From Protaetiibacter sp. (lineage in GTDB: Bacteria > Actinomycetota > Actinomycetes > Actinomycetales > Microbacteriaceae), in contig JASLGG010000053.1 in the NCBI GenBank assembly GCA_030150265.1, positions 1-35,735 on the forward strand: a stretch of 35,735 bases of DNA, written 5' to 3'. The notes below the pieces were generated by a model, which saw nothing but the letters and a program-made list of their open reading frames with translations, ran no database searches and had not been told where the DNA came from. A program made the translations under genes and the position numbers. Shown here piece after piece: positions 29,805 to 35,735 of this stretch (its first letter is position 1; each line of letters starts with the position of its first letter).

Positions 29805-30341
29805 TCACTTACCAGCCTTTCCGGCCTTGCGGCGGACGACCTCACCGGCGTACCGGACACCCTTGCCCTTGTAGGGCTCGGGCTTGCGGATCTTGCGGAT
29901 GTTGGCGGCCACCTCGCCCACGGCCTGCTTGTCGATGCCGCGGATGTGGAGCTTGTTGTTGCCCTCGACCTCGAAGGTGATCCCGGCGGGCGGGTCGACC
30001 GTCACGGGGTGCGAGAAGCCGAGCGCGAACTCGACCGAGCTGCCCTTGGCCTGCACGCGGTAACCGGTGCCGACGACCTCGAGGCTCTTGGAGTAGCCCT
30101 CGGTCACGCCGATGATCTGGTTCGCGATGAGGGTGCGGGTGAGGCCGTGCAGCGAGCGCGACTCGCGCTCGTCGTCGGGACGGGTGACGAGCACCTGGCC
30201 GTCCTCGACCTTGACCTCGATGGGGTTCGCCACGGAGAGCGCGAGCTCGCCCTTGGGTCCCTTGACGGTGACGTCCTGGCCGTCGATCGTCACGGTGACG
30301 TTCGCGGGCACGTCGATGGGAAGGCGTCCGATACGAGACAT
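29805..30341 (-). CDS. rplF: 50S ribosomal protein L6
   Basis: 178 residues, normal. L6 lies near the GTPase centre of the large subunit. SRIGRLPIDVPANVTVTIDG and the C-terminal GKGVRYAGEVVRRKAGK are diagnostic. It follows rpsH by six bases. Confidence 0.98.
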   Translation of the reverse strand: MSRIGRLPIDVPANVTVTIDGQDVTVKGPKGELALSVANPIEVKVEDGQVLVTRPDDERESRSLHGLTRTLIANQIIGVTEGYSKSLEVVGTGYRVQAKGSSVEFALGFSHPVTVDPPAGITFEVEGNNKLHIRGIDKQAVGEVAANIRKIRKPEPYKGKGVRYAGEVVRRKAGKAGK

Positions 30342-30347
30342 CTCAGC

Positions 30348-30746
30348 TCACCACACGTAGGCGAGGACTTCCCCGCCGACGCCCTTCTTGCTCGCCTCGC
30401 GGTCCGTGAGGAGCCCCGAGGAGGTGGACAGGATCGCCACGCCGAGGCCGCCCAGCACGTGGGGGATCTCGCTCGACTTCGCGTAGACGCGGAGGCCGGG
30501 CTTCGAGACGCGCTTGATGCCCGCGATCGAACGCTCGCGGTTCGGCCCGTACTTGAGGTCGATGGTGAGCGTCTGGCCGACGCGCGCATCCTCGACCTTC
30601 CAGCCGGAGATGTAGCCCTCGCGCTGGAGGATCTCGGCGATGTGGGTCTTGAGCTTGCTGCTCGGGAGCGAGACCGAGTCGTGGTACGCGCGGTTCGCGT
30701 TGCGCAGTCTGGTCAGCATGTCTGCGACCGGATCTGTCATCGTCAT
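30348..30746 (-). CDS. rpsH: 30S ribosomal protein S8
   Basis: 132 residues. S8 binds 16S rRNA early and, in E. coli, represses spc operon translation. TDPVADMLTRLRNANRA and the C-terminal STSSGLLTDREASKKGVGGEVLAYVW are conserved. AAGGA lies about 11 bases before the first ATG, and a second in-frame ATG two codons on is possible. It follows rplE after a 97-base gap, where many bacteria carry rpsN. Confidence 0.97.
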   Translation of the reverse strand: MTMTDPVADMLTRLRNANRAYHDSVSLPSSKLKTHIAEILQREGYISGWKVEDARVGQTLTIDLKYGPNRERSIAGIKRVSKPGLRVYAKSSEIPHVLGGLGVAILSTSSGLLTDREASKKGVGGEVLAYVW

Positions 30747-30843
30747 TTCTTGGTTTTCCTTATCTCAATCGGTTTCGACATCCGCTAGCTCCTCAAGAGC
30801 ACCGACCGGATGCCGACCTGGTTGACAACCCGCGAGCGGGGCC

Positions 30844-31422
30844 TTACTCCGCCTTGAACGGGAAGCCGAGCGCGCGGAGCAGAGCCCGGCCCTCGTCGTC
30901 CGTCTTGGCGGTGGTCACGACCGTGATGTCGAAGCCGCGGACGCGGTCGATCTGGTCCTGGTTGATCTCGTGGAAGATCGACTGCTCCTGCACGCCGAAG
31001 GTGTAGTTGCCGTTGCCGTCGAACTGCTTGGGCGAGAGGCCGCGGAAGTCGCGGATGCGGGGCAGCGCGAGCGTCAGCAGGCGGTCGAGGAACTCCCACG
31101 CGCGGTCGCCGCGGAGGGTGACGTGCGCGCCGATCGGCATGCCCTCGCGCAGCTTGAACTGCGCGATCGACTTGCGGGCCTTGGTGACTTGCGGCTTCTG
31201 GCCGGTGATCAGGATGAGGTCCTTGACGGCCCCGTCGATCACCTTGGAGTCGCGGGCGGCCTCGCCGACACCGGTGTTCACGACGATCTTCACGAGACCG
31301 GGCACCTGCATCGGGTTGGAGTACCCGAACTGCTCGGTGAGCGCCTTCGTGATCTCGGCGCGGTACTTCTGCTTGAGGCGGGGCTGGATCTTGCCAGCCT
31401 CCGCGGCAGTCGCGTTAGCCAT
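30844..31422 (-). CDS. rplE: 50S ribosomal protein L5
   Basis: 192 residues. L5 binds 5S rRNA and contacts P-site tRNA. GLVKIVVNTGVGEAARDSKV, GQKPQVTKARKSIAQFKLREG and the DITVVTTAKTDDEGRALL end are typical. Its ATG overlaps the rplX stop. Confidence 0.98.
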   Translation of the reverse strand: MANATAAEAGKIQPRLKQKYRAEITKALTEQFGYSNPMQVPGLVKIVVNTGVGEAARDSKVIDGAVKDLILITGQKPQVTKARKSIAQFKLREGMPIGAHVTLRGDRAWEFLDRLLTLALPRIRDFRGLSPKQFDGNGNYTFGVQEQSIFHEINQDQIDRVRGFDITVVTTAKTDDEGRALLRALGFPFKAE

Positions 31423-31781
31423 TAGAGCTTCTCTCCGGACTTCTTCGCGTAGCGCACGCGAACGGTCTTCTTCACGCCGTCCTTCTCGACGGTCTCCTCG
31501 CGGTGACCGACACGGGTCGGCTTCTTGGTCTTCGGGTCGACGACCGCCACATTCGAGATGTGGATGGGCGCCTCGTGGGTCTCGATGCCACCGGTCTTGG
31601 TGCCGCGCTGGGTCTGGCCGACGCGCACGTGCTTGGTGACGTAGTTGATGCCCTCGACCACGACGCGGTTCTGGTCGACCAGGACCTCGATGACGCGACC
31701 CTGCTTGCCGCGGTCTCCGCCACGGGCCTGCGAGGGGCCGCTGATCACCTGGACCAGATCGCCCTTCTTGATCTTTGCCAT
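31422..31781 (-). CDS. rplX: 50S ribosomal protein L24
   Basis: 119 residues. L24 starts large-subunit assembly. KIKKGDLVQVISG and GKQGRVIEVLVDQNRVVVEGIN form the KOW domain. It has the C-terminal part with VGHREETVEKDGVKK seen in Actinobacteria. It lies two bases after rplN and overlaps rplE. Confidence 0.98.
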   Translation of the reverse strand: MAKIKKGDLVQVISGPSQARGGDRGKQGRVIEVLVDQNRVVVEGINYVTKHVRVGQTQRGTKTGGIETHEAPIHISNVAVVDPKTKKPTRVGHREETVEKDGVKKTVRVRYAKKSGEKL

Positions 31782-31783
31782 GA

Positions 31784-32152
31784 CTAAATGACCTCCGGGG
31801 CCAGCGAGATGATCTTCATGAACTTCTTGTCACGGAGCTCACGGCCGACCGGTCCGAAGATGCGGGTTCCACGCGGGTCCCCGTCGTTCTTCAGGATCAC
31901 GGCGGCGTTCTCGTCGAACTTGATGTACGAGCCGTCGGGACGACGCGTCTGCTTCTTGGTGCGGACAACGACCGCCTTGACGACGTCGCCCTTCTTGACG
32001 TTGCCGCCGGGGATCGCATCCTTCACCGTGGCCACGATGATGTCGCCGAGGCCAGCGTAGCGACGGCCGGAGCCGCCGAGCACGCGGATGGTGAGGAGCT
32101 CCTTGGCACCGGTGTTGTCGGCGACCTTGAGGCGGGATTCCTGCTGGATCAT
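31784..32152 (-). CDS. rplN: 50S ribosomal protein L14
   Basis: 122 residues, normal. L14 lies at the subunit interface. MIQQESRLKVADNTGAKELL and RGTRIFGPVGRELRDKKFMKI are diagnostic. It follows rpsQ by three bases and begins the classical spc gene order. Confidence 0.98.
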   Translation of the reverse strand: MIQQESRLKVADNTGAKELLTIRVLGGSGRRYAGLGDIIVATVKDAIPGGNVKKGDVVKAVVVRTKKQTRRPDGSYIKFDENAAVILKNDGDPRGTRIFGPVGRELRDKKFMKIISLAPEVI

Positions 32153-32155
32153 GGG

Positions 32156-32461
32156 TTACTTCGCCTTCTCCACGATCTCGACGAGACGCCAGCGCTTCGT
32201 CGCCGAGAGCGGACGGGTCTCCGAGATGACGACGAGGTCGCCGATGCCGGCGGTGTTCTGCTCGTCGTGGGCCTTGATCTTCGAGCTGCGGCGGATGACC
32301 TTGCCGTACAGCGGGTGCTTCACGCGGTCCTCGACCTCGACGACGATGGTCTTGTCCATCTTGTCGCTCGTCACGTATCCGCGACGGACCTTGCGGTAAC
32401 CGCGGACGACAGCCTCGGTCTCGGCGGCGGCCTTCGCGGCGGCCTTCTTGGTCTCGGCCAT
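32156..32461 (-). CDS. rpsQ: 30S ribosomal protein S17
   Basis: 101 residues. A primary 16S rRNA-binding OB-fold protein. The core starts near residue 19 (RGYRKVRRGYVTSDKMDKTIVV) after a short Ala/Lys-rich N-terminal stretch; DLVVISETRPLSATKRWRLVEIV closes it. Its ATG overlaps the rpmC stop. Confidence 0.97.
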   Translation of the reverse strand: MAETKKAAAKAAAETEAVVRGYRKVRRGYVTSDKMDKTIVVEVEDRVKHPLYGKVIRRSSKIKAHDEQNTAGIGDLVVISETRPLSATKRWRLVEIVEKAK

Positions 32462-32787
32462 TACTTGCTCGCCTCCTCAGCGGTGTCCTCGGCTGCGGCC
32501 GAGGCCTCCTCCGACTTCTTGGTGGTCTTCTTGACCGCCTTCGCGGGCACCTCGGCGGGCGCCGGGGTGGCGCGGATGCCGAGCTCGCGCTCACGGATGA
32601 CGGTGTAGATGCGTGCGATGTCACGCTTGACGGCACGCAGGCGGCCGTGGCTCTCGAGCTGACCGGTGGCGGCCTGGAAGCGCAGGTTGAACAGCTCCTC
32701 CTTGGCCTTCTTCAGCTCGTCGACGAGACGCTCGTCCTCGAAGGTGTCGAGCTCGACCGGGGCGAGCTCCTTGGATCCGACGGCCAT
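32461..32787 (-). CDS. rpmC: 50S ribosomal protein L29
   Basis: 108 residues from ATG 32787, which overlaps the rplP stop; a longer frame lies inside rplP. The core (about 8-72) has LKKAKEELFNLRFQAATGQLE and VKRDIARIYTVIRERELG. L29 sits at the tunnel exit, where it helps dock trigger factor and SRP. A tail of about 35 residues rich in Ala, Lys and Glu follows, which is absent from E. coli L29. Confidence 0.95.
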   Translation of the reverse strand: MAVGSKELAPVELDTFEDERLVDELKKAKEELFNLRFQAATGQLESHGRLRAVKRDIARIYTVIRERELGIRATPAPAEVPAKAVKKTTKKSEEASAAAEDTAEEASK

Positions 32788-33206
32788 TACGCGTCGCCCT
32801 CCTCGCGCTTGATGATGCGTGCCTTGAGCGGCAGCTTGTGGATGGCCCGGGTGAGCGCGCCGCGGGCGAGCTCCTCGCTGACGCCGGCGACCTCGAAGAG
32901 GACGCGGCCGGGCTTGACGTTGGCGACCCACCACTCGGGCGAGCCCTTACCGGAACCCATGCGGGTCTCGGCGGGCTTCTTGGTGAGGGGACGGTCGGGG
33001 TAGATGTTGATCCACACCTTGCCGCCACGCTTGATGTGACGGGTCATCGCGATACGCGCCGACTCGATCTGGCGGTTGGTCACGTAGGCGGGGGTGAGGG
33101 CCTGGATGCCCCACTCGCCGAAGGTGACCTTCGTGCCGCCGGTGGCCTGCCCGGAACGACCCGGGTGGTGCTGCTTGCGGTGCTTGACCTTACGGGGGAT
33201 GAGCAT
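32787..33206 (-). CDS. rplP: 50S ribosomal protein L16
   Basis: 139 residues, normal. L16 helps to position tRNA in the A and P sites. LIPRKVKHRKQHHPGRSG and the MGSGKGSPEWWVANVKPG segment are diagnostic. It follows rpsC by two bases. Confidence 0.98.
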   Translation of the reverse strand: MLIPRKVKHRKQHHPGRSGQATGGTKVTFGEWGIQALTPAYVTNRQIESARIAMTRHIKRGGKVWINIYPDRPLTKKPAETRMGSGKGSPEWWVANVKPGRVLFEVAGVSEELARGALTRAIHKLPLKARIIKREEGDA

Positions 33207-33208
33207 GG

Positions 33209-33955
33209 TTACGCCTCGACTCCTGCTGCGGCCTCGGCCCGGGGGCCACGGCGCGCGCCGTCACGACGCTCGGGGCGGGCCGACTTCTGGGCGGCCTGCT
33301 CGCGAGCGAGTTCCTTGTTGGTGATGTCGCCCTTGTAGATCCAGACCTTCACGCCGATGCGGCCGAAGGTGGTCTTGGCCTCGTAGAAGCCGTAGTCGAT
33401 GTTGGCGCGGAGCGTGTGCAGGGGCACGCGGCCCTCGCGGTAGAACTCCGAGCGGCTCATCTCCGCGCCGCCGAGGCGGCCCGAGACCTGGATCCGGACG
33501 CCCTTGGCGCCGGCGCGCTGCGCACCCTGGAGGCCCTTGCGCATGGCGCGACGGAACGCGACACGGGCGCTGAGCTGCTCCGCGATGCCCTGCGCGACGA
33601 GCTGGGCCTCCGCCTCGGGGTTCTTCACCTCGAGGATGTTGAGCTGGATCTGCTTGCCGGTGAGCTTCTCGAGGTCGGCGCGGATGCGCTCGGCCTCGGC
33701 GCCGCGGCGGCCGATCACGATGCCGGGGCGTGCCGTGTGGATGTCCACGCGGACGCGGTCGCGGGTGCGCTCGATCTCGATCTTGGCGACACCGGCGCGG
33801 TCGAGCTTCGTCTTCAGCATCTCGCGGATGCGGACGTCCTCGGCCACGAAGTCGGCGTAGCGCTGACCGGGCTTCGTCGAGTCGGAGAACCAGCGCGACG
33901 TGTGGTCGGTGGTGATGCCCAGACGGAAGCCGTAGGGGTTGACCTTCTGGCCCAT
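33209..33955 (-). CDS. rpsC: 30S ribosomal protein S3
   Basis: 248 residues. S3 lines the mRNA entry and has helicase-like activity with S4 and S5. GQKVNPYGFRLGITTDHTSRW, the KH domain with the GIVIGRRGAEAERIRADLEKL loop, and EFYREGRVPLHTLRANIDYG are conserved. The last 40 residues are Ala/Arg-rich. It follows rplV by two bases. Confidence 0.98.
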   Translation of the reverse strand: MGQKVNPYGFRLGITTDHTSRWFSDSTKPGQRYADFVAEDVRIREMLKTKLDRAGVAKIEIERTRDRVRVDIHTARPGIVIGRRGAEAERIRADLEKLTGKQIQLNILEVKNPEAEAQLVAQGIAEQLSARVAFRRAMRKGLQGAQRAGAKGVRIQVSGRLGGAEMSRSEFYREGRVPLHTLRANIDYGFYEAKTTFGRIGVKVWIYKGDITNKELAREQAAQKSARPERRDGARRGPRAEAAAGVEA

Positions 33956-33957
33956 GC

Positions 33958-34380
33958 TTACTTACCTGCCTTCCGCTGGGTTGAGCCTGTCGAAACCTTC
34001 GCCTTGGCCGGGGCGGCGGGCGTGAGCTCGTCCGGGGTGGCCAGCACGACGGTGATGTGGCTCGTGCGCTTGTTGATGCGGAACGCGCGACCCTGGGCAC
34101 GCGGCTGGAACCGCTTGAGCGTGGTGCCCTCGTCGACGAACGCGCGGGCCACGACGAGGTCGGCCTCGTCGAGGTAGCTGTTCTCCTTGTCCGCCTTCAC
34201 GCGGGCGTTCGCGATCGCGGACGCCACGAGCTTGTAGACGGGCTCGCTCGCACCCTGCGGGGCGAACTTCAGGATGGCGAGGGCCTCCTGGGCCTGCTTG
34301 CCGCGGATGAGGTCCACGACGCGGCGGGCCTTCTGAGGCGTCACGCGGATGTGTCGCACGCGGGCGATCGACTCCACCAT
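33958..34380 (-). CDS. rplV: 50S ribosomal protein L22, C-terminus made partly by a dispersed repeat
   Basis: 140 residues. L22 lines the peptide exit tunnel, with its beta-hairpin loop in the FQPRAQGRAFRINKRTSHITVVL region. RHIRVTPQKARRVVDLIRGK is typical. The core ends near residue 115. The last eight codons before RKAGK read VSTGSTQR and are encoded by GGTTTCGACAGGCTCAACC, a sequence that looks like the short dispersed repeat of related genomes. It has supplied extra C-terminal residues without a frameshift. Confidence 0.96.
   Translation of the reverse strand: MVESIARVRHIRVTPQKARRVVDLIRGKQAQEALAILKFAPQGASEPVYKLVASAIANARVKADKENSYLDEADLVVARAFVDEGTTLKRFQPRAQGRAFRINKRTSHITVVLATPDELTPAAPAKAKVSTGSTQRKAGK
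33979..33997. repeat. GGTTTCGACAGGCTCAACC repeat unit within rplV
   Basis: The 19-base sequence, read on the minus strand, has GGTT/AACC ends and matches from memory a short motif dispersed in intergenic regions of Microbacteriaceae and other high-GC genomes. Here it lies inside the 3' coding end of rplV. Only one copy is in the window, so the repeat nature is inference. Confidence 0.55.
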
Positions 34381-34404
34381 TTCTCTTCCTCCTCAGTCAC
34401 CGCG

Positions 34405-34686
34405 TCAGCGGCGACGACCCTTCTTGTCGTCCTTCTCGTGACCACGGAAGGTGCGCGTCGGCGCGAACTCGCCGAGCTTGTGACCCACCATGGTCTCCGT
34501 CACGAAGACGGGGATGTGCTTGCGGCCGTCGTGCACGGCGATCGTGTGGCCCAGCATGGCCGGGACGATCATCGAGCGACGCGACCAGGTCTTGATGACG
34601 TTCTTCGAACCCGCCTCGTTCTGGACCTGAACCTTGCGGAACAGGTGCTCGTCGACGAAGGGTCCCTTCTTGAGACTGCGCGGCAT
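34405..34686 (-). CDS. rpsS: 30S ribosomal protein S19
   Basis: 93 residues, normal. S19 in the 30S head forms a complex with S13. PRSLKKGPFVDEHLFRKV, IKTWSRRSMIVPAMLGHTIAVHDG and FAPTRTFRGHEKDDKK are diagnostic. It follows rplB by 12 bases. Confidence 0.98.
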   Translation of the reverse strand: MPRSLKKGPFVDEHLFRKVQVQNEAGSKNVIKTWSRRSMIVPAMLGHTIAVHDGRKHIPVFVTETMVGHKLGEFAPTRTFRGHEKDDKKGRRR

Positions 34687-34698
34687 TCTTCTCTACCT

Positions 34699-35535
34699 CT
34701 ACTTGCGCTTCTTGCCGACGGTGCGACGACGGACGATGAGCTTGTCGCTCTCCTTGTTGGGGCGACGGGTGCGGCCCTCGGGCTGACCCCACGGCGAGAC
34801 CGGGTGGCGACCACCGGAGGTCTTGCCCTCACCACCACCGTGCGGGTGGTCGATCGGGTTCATCGCGACACCGCGGACGGTCGGGCGCACGCCCTTCCAG
34901 CGCTTGCGGCCGGCCTTGCCCCAGTTGATGTTCGACTGCTCGGCGTTGCCGACCTCGCCGATCGTCGCGCGGCAGCGCAGGTCGACGTTGCGGATCTCGC
35001 CCGAGGGGAGACGCAGCTGGGCGTAGGGGCCGTCCTTGGCGACGAGGCGCACCGAGGCACCGGCCGAGCGCGCCATCTTGGCGCCGCCGCCCGGCTTGAG
35101 CTCGATCGCGTGGATGACCGTGCCGACGGGGATGTTCTTGAGCGGCAGGTTGTTGCCCGGCTTGATGTCCGCGCCCGGGCCGCTCTCGACGATGTCGCCC
35201 TGGCTGAGCTTGTTCGGAGCGAGGATGTAGCGCTTGGTGCCGTCCACGAAGTGCAGGAGCGCGATGCGCGCCGTGCGGTTCGGGTCGTACTCGATGCGCT
35301 CGACCTTGGCCGGAATTCCGTCCTTGTTGCGCTTGAAGTCGACCACGCGGTAGTGGTGCTTGTGACCACCGCCGATGTGGCGGGTGGTGATGTGACCGTT
35401 GTTGTTACGGCCAGCGGTCTTCGATTTCTTCTCAACCAGGGCTGCGAACGGACGACCCTTGTACAGGTCGGCATTCACAACCTTCACCATGCCGCGGCGG
35501 CCTGGGGAGGTTGGCTTCATCTTTACGAGTGCCAT
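34699..35535 (-). CDS. rplB: 50S ribosomal protein L2, chimeric N-terminus
   Basis: 278 residues, full length. L2 is needed for peptidyl transferase and subunit association; the conserved VRGVAMNPIDHPHGGGEG loop with its essential His is present. Residues from about 88 on are actinobacterial (ARIALLHFVDGTKRYILAPNK; KLIVRRRTVGKKRK). Residues 1-80 read MALVKMKPTSPGRRGMVKVV and GGGHKHHYRVVDFKRNKDG, a betaproteobacterial form; Microbacteriaceae L2 normally starts MAIRKYKPTTPGRRG. GC falls to about 50-57 % in this part. The switch lies in the conserved IEYDPNRTAR. The annotated gene is therefore probably an artefact of two organisms, and only the 3' two-thirds can be trusted. Confidence 0.9.
   Translation of the reverse strand: MALVKMKPTSPGRRGMVKVVNADLYKGRPFAALVEKKSKTAGRNNNGHITTRHIGGGHKHHYRVVDFKRNKDGIPAKVERIEYDPNRTARIALLHFVDGTKRYILAPNKLSQGDIVESGPGADIKPGNNLPLKNIPVGTVIHAIELKPGGGAKMARSAGASVRLVAKDGPYAQLRLPSGEIRNVDLRCRATIGEVGNAEQSNINWGKAGRKRWKGVRPTVRGVAMNPIDHPHGGGEGKTSGGRHPVSPWGQPEGRTRRPNKESDKLIVRRRTVGKKRK
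35266..35295. other. Chimera junction within rplB
   Basis: The codons for IEYDPNRTAR are nearly invariant across phyla. To the left (3' of rplB) the sequence is actinobacterial. To the right it is betaproteobacterial in protein and in composition. The exact breakpoint cannot be placed within the shared stretch. Confidence 0.75.
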
Positions 35536-35735
35536 TATTTAGCCTCCTCGACAAAATTGATTTCCTGGCCCGGCTTCAGGGCCACGAAAGCGCGCTTGGT
35601 GTGGTTGCGGCGACCGATGAAACGGCCGGCACGCTTCTGCTTGCCTTCGCGGTTGACGGTCTGCACCGACTCGACTTCCACCTTGAACAGCAGTTCGACG
35701 GCGGCCTTGATTTCCGGCTTGGTCGCGTCCGGCAG
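35535..35735 (-). CDS. rplW: 50S ribosomal protein L23, C-terminal part, betaproteobacterial type
   Basis: 66 residues plus stop; the 5' part lies beyond the window. LPDATKPEIKAAVELLFKVE, then GRFIGRRNHTKRAFVALKPG and INFVEEAK, matches L23 of Burkholderiales as I recall it. Actinobacterial L23 would differ. L23 sits at the tunnel exit and docks trigger factor and SRP. Codons such as GAA and AAA, rare in the rest of the window, are common here. The stop overlaps the rplB ATG (TAATG) and GAGGAGG supplies the rplB Shine-Dalgarno. It belongs with the foreign 5' part of rplB. Confidence 0.92.
   Translation of the reverse strand: MPDATKPEIKAAVELLFKVEVESVQTVNREGKQKRAGRFIGRRNHTKRAFVALKPGQEINFVEEAK

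Noticed and set aside
1..35735. tRNA genes, CRISPR arrays, prophage or toxin-antitoxin genes
   Set aside because: I looked on both strands in the gaps and found no cloverleaf, no spaced direct repeats and no phage or toxin-antitoxin gene.

Overview
The window reads as one contig from a high-GC (about 70 %) actinobacterium, most likely a Microbacteriaceae member. I base this on the protein sequences, GAG/CTC-rich codon use, TAnnnT -10 boxes with apparently leaderless genes, and the gene order groES - tsaD - tsaB - tsaE - alr - acpS - glmS - glmM - rpsI - rplM - truA - rplQ - rpoA - rpsK - rpsM - rpmJ - infA - adk - secY - spc - S10 ribosomal clusters. Almost everything lies on the minus strand, so transcription runs from right to left. 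The plus-strand genes are the IS481 remnant, a THUMP-like methyltransferase, coaA, a membrane acyltransferase and a PTS regulator. No gap without a gene exceeds about 225 bases. I see no tRNA, rRNA or CRISPR.

Layout, left to right. 1-146: tail of an IS481-type transposase cut by the window edge. 244-667: groES with a strong promoter and two CIRCE operators, divergent from a methyltransferase. 1911-3074: two tandem small Pro/Ala-rich DUF4190-like membrane proteins. 3147-7198: an overlapping block for the t6A37 tRNA modification (a RimI-TsaD fusion, TsaB, TsaE), alanine racemase and holo-ACP synthase. 7195-12038: amino-sugar and CoA metabolism (glmS, coaA, an F420-type nitroreductase relative, glmM). 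12058-14062: rpsI, rplM, truA. 14096-16069: OafA/OatA-type acyltransferase with an SGNH domain. 16146-19207: rplQ, rpoA, rpsK, rpsM, rpmJ, infA. 19348-25752: a complete PTS island (EIIA, mannitol-type EIICB, EI, HPr, orphan EIIB, divergent BglG-type activator). 25759-35535: adk, secY and the spc and S10 ribosomal protein genes up to rplB. 35535-35735: the 3' part of rplW.

How the genes work together. Most of the window is translation machinery plus growth-linked housekeeping genes for tRNA modification, cell-wall precursors (Alr, GlmS, GlmM), CoA and ACP activation, protein export and transcription. The PTS island sits exactly where many Actinobacteria carry map. It holds the general PTS proteins EI and HPr together with a mannitol-type transporter, so the contig may encode the cell's main sugar phosphotransfer chain. 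map, rpsD and rpsN/rpsZ are absent from their usual positions.

The most important caveat is the right end. From about 35270-35295 to 35735 the sequence changes abruptly to a betaproteobacterial-looking rplB 5' end and rplW 3' end, with lower GC and different codon use. This is most simply an assembly chimera at a conserved stretch of rplB, but an intragenic recombination cannot be excluded from sequence alone.
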